A stretch of DNA of 16,491 nt from contig URXH01000038.1 of NCBI GenBank assembly GCA_900551675.1, positions 1 to 16,491 on the forward strand. The letters run 5' to 3'. Within the stretch, counting starts at the first letter, position 1, and each line of letters opens with the position of its first letter. This DNA comes from an uncultured bacterium (lineage in GTDB: Bacteria; Cyanobacteriota; Vampirovibrionia; Gastranaerophilales; Gastranaerophilaceae). The notes beneath the pieces are model-generated. The model was not told where the DNA came from. It worked only from the letters and a program-made list of their open reading frames with translations, and searched no databases. Of this stretch, positions 1 to 6,630 are shown one piece after another. Both the position numbers and the translations under genes were made by a program.

Positions 1-40
1 AAAAGGCCCACCCCGCGGATTGCACCGCCTCCGAACAAAC
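1..40. other. GC-rich segment cut by the window edge
   Basis: A short GC-rich stretch that contrasts with the AT-rich DNA around it. It contains a small inverted repeat, GCGG (15-18) and CCGC (25-28), and starts with GGCCCACCCC. It may be the right half of a larger hairpin repeat or a terminator whose other half lies outside the window. It lies downstream of the minus-strand gene ending at 85. No coding signal was recognised. Confidence 0.3.
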
Positions 41-84
41 ATGTATATTTAAAACTGTTATTCATATAATTATTATACTATAAG

Positions 85-1593
85 TTAAAATTTTATATCT
101 GTATTAAACAGTGTATTTTTATAATAGTTTGTGTCATCAGACTGTTGTATAAATTTCCTGTCAGCTTTTGATAAGGGCAGAAAAACACCGAATTTTTTAC
201 CTTCATAAACAGTTTTCCACTCTTTAGAATTCTTTAGTTTGTTATAAACAGGATACATATTTTCTAAAATCATGACATCAGGCGGAAAGTTTTTTAAAAC
301 AAAATCCCAATTCGGGTAAGCCAGAAAAAATTCTTTTAGCGCCGGCACCATATAATCGTAATATACTTCTTCATATCTGCCATCCATAAATATAAGGTTA
401 TTCGGATACAGTTTATAAGACACGTAGCTTCCAAATCCGAAATTTGTCAATATATTACCTTTCAGATTGTTTATTTTAACAAATTCTACTTCCTTAACCG
501 GATAAATATCAATTCCTGCAGGGACAGAAAAGTTTTTGGCAGTAAGCGTAAACAGTGAAATAAAGAGAATTGCTGCATAGACTGCTTTATCTTTCCATCG
601 GGGAAATTTGAGGTTTGCAGTGAGTTTATAAAAATCCTCATATACAAAACATACAGATGCAATGGCAAAAAACGGCAGTAGTTTTACATGCTCAATCGCC
701 AGATACAGTGTTGATAGAAAAACAATAAGTTTTACTTTGTCAGCCTTTAAATACCAGTCTTTAATTGAGCAGAGCCTGATATTTTTGAATATGAAAATGC
801 CTTCAATAATAACCGAAGCAAACATAAAAAGTTTAAATTTTATTTGCTTAAGCAGATAATATTTAGAGAATAATCCCCACCACTCAACAATATGTGGTCT
901 GTGCATTGTATTTGCCATAAAAAGAAATTTGATATAATCATATCCCCACGGATTTATGAAGAGAACCGGCAGGCATACTGCAAGTGTCAGAAGATATTTT
1001 TTAAAAGGTTTCTTGTTTAAAAATTCGCCGAGTGCGTACATAACAAGGAGTCCAAGACCTGATACAACTCCTCCGTGTACATTGTTCCAGAAAATTACTA
1101 AAAAAGGTATTAAATAAAGCAGTTTATTGCTGCCATTTCGAACTTTTTCTAGAATATAAATAAATATTGTAAACAGCAAAAAGCTGAACATGTGGCATCT
1201 TACAGGATTGTTTAAATTATCCATAACAGCCATCAGCGCAAAAAAGTAGAATAAAATATTATACGCCTGAATACTTGTTCTTATTTTGACAATTTTTGAT
1301 GCAGTAAAAAATATTAAGAAAAGCAGTATTGCCTGCAGAATTATAAGACTGTATGCCCCGAAAAATTTTAAAACTGTATAGAAAATTACTCCTGAGCCCC
1401 ATTCATGGTCCCACCAGGTGTGAACAGGAGTATATGATAAAAAGTCTGAAGTAAGTACATGTCCGCCTTCTACAACGCCCATGCCGGCAATCAGCCTTGC
1501 CCACAAATCAAAGTCAAAATTATTTGCGGTTGTAGAGAACGCAAGTATCAGCAAGAATAATGTGATATAAAATAATATCCCCTTTTTATTCAT
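85..1593 (-). CDS. Polytopic membrane protein, GT-C glycosyltransferase-like
   Basis: 502 residues. A hydrophobic N-terminal segment (about residues 5-22) is followed by an acidic loop FDFDLW (26-31) and DHEWG (62-66). A long series of membrane helices comes next, then a soluble C-terminal part of roughly 120 residues containing a 'MDGRYEEVYYDY' stretch. This layout, with an acidic motif in the first loop, many helices and a small C-terminal domain, resembles GT-C (ArnT/PMT-like) lipid-linked-sugar glycosyltransferases. The exact family and substrate cannot be named from sequence alone. The start at 1593 has no Shine-Dalgarno but lies 7 nt after an extended -10 (TGC-TAAAAT), so the mRNA may be nearly leaderless. 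The next gene upstream on the same strand is separated by a terminator, so this gene appears to have its own transcript. Confidence 0.6.
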   Translation of the reverse strand: MNKKGILFYITLFLLILAFSTTANNFDFDLWARLIAGMGVVEGGHVLTSDFLSYTPVHTWWDHEWGSGVIFYTVLKFFGAYSLIILQAILLFLIFFTASKIVKIRTSIQAYNILFYFFALMAVMDNLNNPVRCHMFSFLLFTIFIYILEKVRNGSNKLLYLIPFLVIFWNNVHGGVVSGLGLLVMYALGEFLNKKPFKKYLLTLAVCLPVLFINPWGYDYIKFLFMANTMHRPHIVEWWGLFSKYYLLKQIKFKLFMFASVIIEGIFIFKNIRLCSIKDWYLKADKVKLIVFLSTLYLAIEHVKLLPFFAIASVCFVYEDFYKLTANLKFPRWKDKAVYAAILFISLFTLTAKNFSVPAGIDIYPVKEVEFVKINNLKGNILTNFGFGSYVSYKLYPNNLIFMDGRYEEVYYDYMVPALKEFFLAYPNWDFVLKNFPPDVMILENMYPVYNKLKNSKEWKTVYEGKKFGVFLPLSKADRKFIQQSDDTNYYKNTLFNTDIKF

Positions 1594-1600
1594 AAATTTT

Positions 1601-1609
1601 ATTTTAGCA
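1601..1609 (-). promoter_or_regulatory. Extended -10 promoter of the 502-residue membrane protein gene
   Basis: On the minus strand this reads TGC followed by TAAAAT, an extended -10 element (TGn + 5/6 hexamer). No good -35 is visible. Only 7 nt separate the hexamer from the ATG at 1593, so transcription would start at or next to the start codon. Confidence 0.45.
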
Positions 1610-1643
1610 TAAAAATAATCATTTTGAGCGCAATTCGTATTAA

Positions 1644-1672
1644 AAAATCCCGCTTTTTGAAAGCGGGATTTT
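1644..1672 (-). terminator. Rho-independent terminator of the HEAT-like gene
   Basis: Perfect 13-bp inverted repeat (1644-1656 and 1660-1672) with a 3-nt loop and a CCCGC/GCGGG core. On the minus strand it is followed by a T run from the A tract at 1642-1647. It begins 23 nt after the stop codon of the gene at 1696-1980. The plus-strand side is also T-rich, so it could work in both directions. Confidence 0.85.
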
Positions 1673-1695
1673 AAATTTTTTATAAGTACAATAGC

Positions 1696-1980
1696 TTAAG
1701 CAGCAACAGAACCTTCAATTTCTCTGATTAAGTATTGTGCAACCCATTCAAAATCTTTATTATTTTCAGCAGCTTTTTTCAAATATTTAACGGAAGCATT
1801 GCCAATTCTAATTAAAGTCATAGCAACAACACCTCTTTTAATGCCTCTTACAACCTGAAGTTCATCAACAAGCTGCGGAAGAGCTGATGTACCGATATTT
1901 ACTAATTCGTTTTCCAATTCATTTTTAGTAGTGTTGTCTGCATTTTCTAATTTTGAAAGAATTTCATTAACTGTTTCCAT
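1696..1980 (-). CDS. Small HEAT-repeat-like protein
   Basis: 94 residues from the ATG at 1980. That start is preferred because a GGAG lies 9 nt upstream; a possible start five codons earlier would overlap this ribosome binding site. The sequence is all-helical, with two similar units: a 'LVNIG...ALPQLVDEL' turn-helix near residues 26-41 and 'LIRIG...VKYLKKAA' near residues 56-71. The repeated L(V/I)xIGxxxxxxL pattern is typical of HEAT or PBS-lyase-like repeats, which usually act as protein-binding scaffolds. No catalytic residues are visible. A strong terminator follows, so the gene is probably monocistronic. The binding partner is unknown. Confidence 0.7.
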   Translation of the reverse strand: METVNEILSKLENADNTTKNELENELVNIGTSALPQLVDELQVVRGIKRGVVAMTLIRIGNASVKYLKKAAENNKDFEWVAQYLIREIEGSVAA

Positions 1981-2014
1981 TATAATTATCTCCATTTATC
2001 TTATCTATATTCTG

Positions 2015-2020
2015 ATTATA
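2015..2020 (-). promoter_or_regulatory. Candidate -10 box of the HEAT-like gene
   Basis: A perfect TATAAT on the minus strand, 34 nt before the ATG at 1980. The hexamer 17 nt upstream (CAGACT) is a poor -35, so this is only a candidate in very AT-rich DNA. Confidence 0.35.
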
Positions 2021-2076
2021 AACTAAAAAATATTCAAAGTCTGATTTCCTTACATAATCTTTATATGTTTTTTATG

Positions 2077-2110
2077 AGGTTAATAGGCGAATAGGCGAAT
2101 AAGTTCTTTA
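2077..2110. repeat. GAATAGG-type intergenic repeat, copy 1
   Basis: Contains tandem 'TAGGCGAA' units followed by TAAGTTC. A related stretch, also ending in GAATAAGTTC, lies at 8754-8792 between rpsE and rpmD. Both sit between genes and neither has coding potential. The similarity suggests a dispersed short repeat in this genome. Confidence 0.45.
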
Positions 2111-2305
2111 CACTCTCTGCCCAGCCCTTCCCCTAGGGAGGAAGAAGCACGTATTTCCCTCCACATTCGGTGAGTGAGTAAATATAATCCTAAATTATTA
2201 CAATTTGTAACAATACATTATAAAAATATTAAAGATTTTATACAAAAAGTCCGATATACCATAGTGAAAGTTACTAAGGAAAATTGAAAGGATAACGCGT
2301 CAACT

Positions 2306-4534
2306 ATGGGAATGGCAGCAGGACAAGCCAGATTATTATCAATCACCTCTCGTATGTCAGATAACGAGTTGAGAGCTCAGCTTATCAATAATGATAAGAT
2401 GCGTCTTGCGACAAAAAGTGCACAGGTAAGTGATGCTTATGTGCAGGCATTGAATGATACCCAGATGATGTTTACAAATTATGATGCTGATAATAACACA
2501 AGTTATCAGCAGTTGACTTACAATTCTTTAACGGCATTCAATCCTTACAATAACCAGTATGCAATTTCAAATTCCTCTGGTCAGGTTCTTGTATCTGAAA
2601 AAGATGCAAAGAATTTTCAGACTGCTGACGGGGATTTGAATAAATTTTTAGGCTTATATGGACTTGAACAAAGTACGACTTACTTTGATAATTTGAAAGA
2701 CAGTTATGATTTTGGCGATGGTACAATTGGATATAATACCGGGAATGTATTATCAGACGGCACTGTTGAATACAAATCAACAGGTTATAATGCTGAAGAA
2801 TTGGAAGCCATGTATTTTGGCGGAACTTTGATAAAGACAGATGAAAATGGACAAGAGATAACAGAAATATACAATGGTTATTTTAATACCCTCGCTTCAG
2901 CAGATTATTATAATTATAATAAAGCTTTATCGAATTTTAATGAAAGTTATGATACGTACTGTGCAACATTAGCTCAGGCTATGGAAAAAGAGCTTGAAAC
3001 TATGACAAACACAAATGGTAAGACTCTCGAGAATTTGCGCACACAATTAAAGACATTTAACGATACATCTAATGTAGAAGATGTTAAAGCATTTTTATCA
3101 GAAATAACAAATTTTTTAACTGTAGCACAGGGATATGCCAATACGTCTGGTAGAGAATACTTCACAGATGCTATAGAAACAGTTGAGGTAGCAGGAAAAG
3201 GTGAAACTACTTATCCCGCAGGAGGTTTCGGTTTAGACGGAGGAACAAGCGAATATATATATAAATATGACAATACAAGTAATCGTTTATCTATTGCAGT
3301 AGATGCTGAATATGATGAAGAAACAGGTAAATATAATACAGTAAAAAATCCTAACCAAACTAACAACCCTCCAGTGTATAACTATGTAATTAGTTATGGA
3401 TCTTCAGGCTTTACATTAACTGCGTATGTTACGGAAGGCGAAACAAAGCTTGATAGTGATGGGAACCCTATAAAGGATGCAGAAGGTAAGACAGAAATAG
3501 ATAATTCTAATGTAGGAAAATCTTATGGTGCAAAAACTGTTAATACTACTAAAAATATAGATGGTGTTGAATATTATGAATTTGTAATACCGGCTAACTC
3601 AGAATATGACACAGAAGAAAAAACTATTAGAATACCAGCATCAGTACTTGAGCCGATGAAATCAAGCAATGCTCCTGAAGCTGATAAAATATCTTTGACA
3701 GAAGTAAAGGAACCCGATGTTACTTCAATGCTTAGTGTAGCAGAACAAGTTTTGGATTCGCTTGAAAATTCTATTTATACAGTTTGGGACACGGAAAATG
3801 AAAAATTTAAACCTAAAAATCCTGCTAGTGGCGGAAATGAAATAAGATGGAATGCTTATCAAAACTGTTGTGAAGCAGCAAATGAATTATATAAAACAAT
3901 ATTTGGCTATGATTTATCAGGAAATATAGATGGCTGGTTTGCTATACTTCAAGATCCTGATACCTTATGGGAGCAAATTAAAACCGATTTTGCAGCTGGT
4001 AATATTACAAAAGCAAAATATCAAGCATTTAAAAATATCTATGAAGTAATAACATTAGACAGAGTTATGAATACTTATGGGGAACCCAAAACAGCCTGGA
4101 TTGATAAAAGTAATGTTACTGATTCGTACAACGAAAACGGTGATGCAAAAGCACAATGGTATACAAATCTGTTTACAAGAATGCAAAAAGGTTATAAAGT
4201 CTTGCAGGACGGACTAGCATCAAGTCCCGAGTGGATAAAATTTGCATTTGAAAGCGGACTCGTAACTCTTGAACAGGTTGATTCTAAATTTGCATGGAAT
4301 ACCGTAATATATTCAAACTGCAGTGATATAACTGAACAAACAAACTCTGAAGCTGTTGCTATTGCGGAGGCTGAATATAATGCAGCTATGAATAAAATAG
4401 AAAACAAAGATAAAATGTATGATCTTGAACTGAAAAATATTGATACAGAGCACAATTCGCTTGAAACTGAATATGAATCAATTAAAACAGCAATTGATAA
4501 AAATGTAGAAAGAACATTTAAGATTTATAGCTAA
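2306..4534 (+). CDS. Large unknown protein with conserved-type helical ends
   Basis: 742 residues, start MGMAAGQARLL. It has no signal peptide or membrane helix. Residues 1-55 form a long amphipathic helix ('SRMSDNELRAQLINNDKM'). Residues 60-290 are Tyr/Asn/Asp-rich, with more helices at about 205-280. Residues 295-450 look beta-rich, low in hydrophobics and rich in Gly/Thr/Asn/Asp ('DSDGNPIKDAEGK'). Residues 475-680 are mixed. Residues 683-742 form a strong coiled coil ending 'VERTFKIYS'. I recall similar ends in many uncharacterised proteins of Gastranaerophilales genomes. Helical N- and C-termini around a variable middle recall flagellar hook, rod and flagellin subunits, but no flagellar gene is nearby and I do not assign it to that family. 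The three cysteine sites (219, 521-522, 672) show no metal-binding pattern. Convergent with the next gene. Confidence 0.7.
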   Translation: MGMAAGQARLLSITSRMSDNELRAQLINNDKMRLATKSAQVSDAYVQALNDTQMMFTNYDADNNTSYQQLTYNSLTAFNPYNNQYAISNSSGQVLVSEKDAKNFQTADGDLNKFLGLYGLEQSTTYFDNLKDSYDFGDGTIGYNTGNVLSDGTVEYKSTGYNAEELEAMYFGGTLIKTDENGQEITEIYNGYFNTLASADYYNYNKALSNFNESYDTYCATLAQAMEKELETMTNTNGKTLENLRTQLKTFNDTSNVEDVKAFLSEITNFLTVAQGYANTSGREYFTDAIETVEVAGKGETTYPAGGFGLDGGTSEYIYKYDNTSNRLSIAVDAEYDEETGKYNTVKNPNQTNNPPVYNYVISYGSSGFTLTAYVTEGETKLDSDGNPIKDAEGKTEIDNSNVGKSYGAKTVNTTKNIDGVEYYEFVIPANSEYDTEEKTIRIPASVLEPMKSSNAPEADKISLTEVKEPDVTSMLSVAEQVLDSLENSIYTVWDTENEKFKPKNPASGGNEIRWNAYQNCCEAANELYKTIFGYDLSGNIDGWFAILQDPDTLWEQIKTDFAAGNITKAKYQAFKNIYEVITLDRVMNTYGEPKTAWIDKSNVTDSYNENGDAKAQWYTNLFTRMQKGYKVLQDGLASSPEWIKFAFESGLVTLEQVDSKFAWNTVIYSNCSDITEQTNSEAVAIAEAEYNAAMNKIENKDKMYDLELKNIDTEHNSLETEYESIKTAIDKNVERTFKIYS

Positions 4535-4556
4535 CAGAACGTGGCCGTTCCATCTG
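4535..4556 (+). repeat. Stop-adjacent hairpin repeat, copy 1
   Basis: Starts directly after the TAA at 4532-4534. GAACG (4537-4541) pairs with CGTTC (4546-4550) around TGGC, and outer CAGA (4535-4538) can pair with TCTG (4553-4556) instead. Read on the minus strand it is ATGGAACGGCCACGTTC, almost identical to the copy at 5788-5804. No T run follows directly, so it is an unlikely intrinsic terminator. An RNA 3'-end stabiliser or a REP-like palindrome would fit. Confidence 0.55.
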
Positions 4557-4591
4557 ACACCTGCGACTTGCATGAACTTTTTTTGCGCTTT

Positions 4592-5617
4592 CTATAGTTT
4601 TAACAGTGCTCTTTGCAAACGTTCAAGTTTCTTTTCGGAAGTGCCTAACCCGCACAAAAGCATCGTTGAAATTTCGTTTGTTTTTTCATCTTCTATATTA
4701 AATTCGTCAAAAAGTTTTTCGGACAGCTCATAACCGGTAAAACCTTGTTTTTTTATAAGAATTTTTGTTATATCATCTCCGCCAAAATCGATATTTTTTA
4801 CTGATTTTTTCAACTTTTCTATTGTTTCAATAAGTTTATCAAGCTTTTTTCTGCCTTTAGCAGAGTTTAGAAAGTTTATATCAGCCTCAATTGCAGCTAA
4901 AAGCGGATAAGACGGCGATGTTGTACTAATCATGTCCAGCGCTTTGCCAGCATCGATATCGCAATTAACATGCAGTAAAGCTGTAGGATTTAAACCTCCT
5001 GCAGTCTTGTGTAGTGATTGAATTGTAAAATCGGCAATATTTACTGCACTTTGCGGAAGCTTATCAGAGAATGGGTATAAAGCGCCATGTGCTTCGTCCA
5101 CAATTAAATAGGAATGATTTTTTTCGCAGACCAGTTTTAATGATTTTATGTCAGAGATAATACCTTCATAGCTTGGAGATGTAACAATAACTGCTTTAAC
5201 TCCGTTTATATCAATTAATTCCGGAGTTGTTTTATCAGGCACACCCCATTCCTTAATCAAAGGCAAATCATAGTAAACAGGTTCACACCCTGCAAGGAGC
5301 ACCGCATTATGATGACACGGATGAGCATTTCTCCAGATAAGAACTTTATCTCCTTTCTTTGTACATGCCAAAACAGAGGCGATTATCCCGCTTGTAGAAC
5401 CGTTTGTTAAAAAATAGGTATAATTTGTCTTATAAATCTTTGCCGCTCTTTTTTGAGCTTCTGAGAGAGCGGTTTGCGGATCATGGACATCAGTTTCTGA
5501 TATATCATATTTATAAAACTGTCTGAATTTATTAAATATAAAAAATTTTTGACCGTGTGAAGGCGTTGTAAATAAAATTTTATTATTTTTTTTTCTTAAT
5601 AATCTTATAAGGCTCAT
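4592..5617 (-). CDS. PLP enzyme of the Orn/Lys/Arg decarboxylase family, short form
   Basis: 341 residues of fold-type I PLP enzyme, group III decarboxylase type (SpeA/YaaO/Cad-like). Visible motifs are TPSHGQ (18-23), the phosphate loop NGSTSG (72-77), RNAHP (96-100) with the ring-stacking His99, SPSYEG (147-152), and VDEAHG (173-178) with Asp174 for the pyridine nitrogen. SLHKTAGG (201-208) carries the cofactor Lys204. The small C-terminal subdomain ends in 'GFTGYELSEKLF...LERLQRALLKL'. Family members I know are nearer 480 residues and carry a further C-terminal domain, which is absent here. The active site looks intact, so I expect an amino-acid decarboxylase or related enzyme, perhaps for polyamine synthesis; the substrate is uncertain. 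The ribosome binding site GAGAGGG, 5 nt before the ATG, lies inside a hairpin repeat (5623-5658). Confidence 0.75.
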   Translation of the reverse strand: MSLIRLLRKKNNKILFTTPSHGQKFFIFNKFRQFYKYDISETDVHDPQTALSEAQKRAAKIYKTNYTYFLTNGSTSGIIASVLACTKKGDKVLIWRNAHPCHHNAVLLAGCEPVYYDLPLIKEWGVPDKTTPELIDINGVKAVIVTSPSYEGIISDIKSLKLVCEKNHSYLIVDEAHGALYPFSDKLPQSAVNIADFTIQSLHKTAGGLNPTALLHVNCDIDAGKALDMISTTSPSYPLLAAIEADINFLNSAKGRKKLDKLIETIEKLKKSVKNIDFGGDDITKILIKKQGFTGYELSEKLFDEFNIEDEKTNEISTMLLCGLGTSEKKLERLQRALLKL

Positions 5618-5622
5618 TAAGA

Positions 5623-5658
5623 CCCTCTCCCTAACCCTCCCCCCATATGGGTGAGAGG
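5623..5658. repeat. CCCTCTCCC/GAGAGG hairpin repeat
   Basis: CCTCTC (5624-5629) pairs with GAGAGG (5653-5658), and between them lies the palindrome CCCATATGGG (5642-5651). C-rich elements of this type are common dispersed palindromes in bacterial genomes. Its minus-strand copy supplies the GGGAGAGGG ribosome binding site of the decarboxylase gene, so it also lies in that gene's 5' leader. A second small hairpin, TATCAT (5673-5678) with ATGATA (5684-5689), follows. Confidence 0.55.
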
Positions 5659-5725
5659 ATTTGATATAATTTTATCATTCTGTATGATAGACTGAGCAAA
5701 TTCATGCAGTTCCTTATGGGGCGGG

Positions 5726-5742
5726 TGGAGCTGCTACGCTCC
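5726..5742. repeat. Hairpin repeat, variant copy
   Basis: TGGAGCTGCTACGCTCC: GGAGC (5727-5731) pairs with GCTCC (5738-5742) around TGCTAC. It aligns with the copy at 5788-5804. The stem change A to G on the left arm is matched by T to C on the right arm, so pairing is kept. Confidence 0.5.
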
Positions 5743-5787
5743 TGCTTTAGTGTTACTGTACAAGTTTATGCAAAACCTATGTTGTGG

Positions 5788-5804
5788 ATGGAACGGCTAC
5801 GTTC
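5788..5804 (-). repeat. Stop-adjacent hairpin repeat, copy 2
   Basis: ATGGAACGGCTACGTTC on the plus strand, with GAACG (5791-5795) pairing with CGTTC (5800-5804). On the minus strand it follows the PilZ stop codon by 1 nt and reads GAACGTAGCCGTTCCAT. That is the same sequence and orientation relative to the stop as the copy after the gene at 2306-4534. Confidence 0.55.
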
Positions 5805-5805
5805 A

Positions 5806-6396
5806 CTATTTGTTCTGGATTTCAATGCTGCGCTTTGTACAGAATTGTGTCAATGTCATCTTATCTTTGCTTGAATTATATTCAAATCTGCCGGAAACAG
5901 TATAACCGCCGTTTTCACGTTTTTCAATTCTTATCGGGTTGAAACGGCATTCCACAGACTGTTTTTCAGACAACGGAAGAACTATTGAATATTCTTTTTC
6001 AATATTAATATTATCATTAGTCCTGAACTTCATACCGCCAGCAGAGATATCCAACGTCGTAATTTTATTAACACCGCCGTCAAATATTAGATCAAGGTCA
6101 TACACATATTTTATACGGGTGTATTGACGTCTCTGTAAAAATCTGTGTTTGGCAGGATTTGCTATTTTTACTCTTTTCCCTTCTATAGTTTCAGGGTAGG
6201 AATCAAAATACAAAGTTCCATGATTTGTTTGAGTGTAAAATTCGCAGTAATTATGGCGAAGCATTCCCTGTGGCTCATAATCAAGCTCTATTGTAAAATA
6301 TCTTGGTTCAACTTCAATAATAGTACCTTTGTTCGCGCATTTAAAGTCTGAAGGCACAACTGTAATTCTTCTATCTTTTTCAATTAATTCTCTCAT
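5806..6396 (-). CDS. PilZ-domain c-di-GMP receptor
   Basis: 196 residues. The N-terminal half (about 5-80) is beta-rich and resembles the YcgR-N / flagellar-brake-type domain. A PilZ domain follows, with both cyclic-di-GMP-binding motifs intact: RxxxR at Arg90-Arg94 ('RRQYTR', 89-94) and DxSxxG at 116-121 ('DISAGG'). This architecture is known to bind c-di-GMP and pass the signal to motility, secretion or polysaccharide machinery. The partner here is unknown, and no cyclase or phosphodiesterase gene is in the window. The ATG at 6396 has GAGAGG 5 nt upstream. It has its own near-consensus promoter just behind the secY terminators, so it is transcribed separately from the ribosomal genes. Confidence 0.85.
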   Translation of the reverse strand: MRELIEKDRRITVVPSDFKCANKGTIIEVEPRYFTIELDYEPQGMLRHNYCEFYTQTNHGTLYFDSYPETIEGKRVKIANPAKHRFLQRRQYTRIKYVYDLDLIFDGGVNKITTLDISAGGMKFRTNDNINIEKEYSIVLPLSEKQSVECRFNPIRIEKRENGGYTVSGRFEYNSSKDKMTLTQFCTKRSIEIQNK

Positions 6397-6415
6397 AATA
6401 ACCTCTCTTTAACCA

Positions 6416-6444
6416 ATTATACTATATCTCTTAAATTTTGTCGA
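6416..6444 (-). promoter_or_regulatory. Sigma-70-type promoter of the PilZ gene
   Basis: On the minus strand, TCGACA (6439-6444, 5/6 match to TTGACA) is followed by a 17-nt spacer and a perfect TATAAT (6416-6421). Transcription would start near 6409, giving a short leader that just contains the ribosome binding site. It lies immediately downstream of the terminator at 6454-6484. Confidence 0.75.
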
Positions 6445-6453
6445 TATCTTAAC

Positions 6454-6484
6454 AAAAAAAAGCTCCCCTTATATATTGAGGAGC
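6454..6484 (-). terminator. Second terminator downstream of secY
   Basis: On the minus strand, GCTCCTC pairs with GGGGAGC (7 bp including one G-T) around an AT-rich 9-nt loop, followed by eight T. This is a textbook intrinsic terminator. It lies about 95 nt beyond the first hairpin after secY and just before the PilZ promoter. Confidence 0.8.
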
Positions 6485-6579
6485 AAATACTGAGCAATCA
6501 GAAGAGTTGAGGATTTACATTTATATAATACAAATTTTTGCCTGTATAATCATTCAACAAAATATTAATTCTTTGCATA

Positions 6580-6614
6580 AAAAAATAACCCCTAAGCATT
6601 AGAGGTTATTTTTT
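6580..6614 (-). terminator. First terminator downstream of secY
   Basis: 11-bp inverted repeat AAAAAATAACC (6580-6590) and its complement (6604-6614) around a 13-nt loop, starting 16 nt after the secY stop. The arms are A/T-rich with a short GG/CC core, and the T run is largely part of the stem. It may therefore be leaky, which would explain a second, stronger terminator downstream. Confidence 0.7.
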
Positions 6615-6630
6615 ATTAAAAGTTTATTGA

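Larger units (their letters stand above)
1981..2305. other. Intergenic region between divergent genes
   Basis: About 325 nt without a recognised gene. From left to right it holds the ribosome binding site and candidate -10 of the minus-strand HEAT-like gene, then a GAATAGG-type repeat at 2077-2110. Next is a more GC-rich imperfect palindrome centred on CCCTAGGG (2131-2138), flanked by CTTC (2127-2130) and GAAG (2141-2144). The AT-rich approach to the plus-strand gene at 2306 contains TTGTAA (2205-2210), TATAAA (2219-2224) and similar elements, but no clean promoter pair. The ribosome binding site of the 2306 gene is weak (AAAGGA about 13 nt before the ATG). Confidence 0.5.

Noticed and set aside
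1981..1995. In-frame upstream start giving the HEAT-like protein five extra residues
   Set aside because: The GGAG that serves the ATG at 1980 lies within these codons.
2116..2180. GC-richer stretch considered as a structured RNA or tRNA
   Set aside because: Only an imperfect palindrome around CCCTAGGG is visible; no cloverleaf, T-loop or anticodon arm.
4535..4591. Intrinsic terminator between the convergent genes
   Set aside because: The hairpin is not followed by a T run; the T7 tract at about 4579-4585 is too far from the stem.
6498..6578. 26-codon frame on the minus strand between the two secY terminators
   Set aside because: No ribosome binding site; its ATG follows the first terminator stem directly and no conservation evidence is available. 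Kept only as part of a finding.
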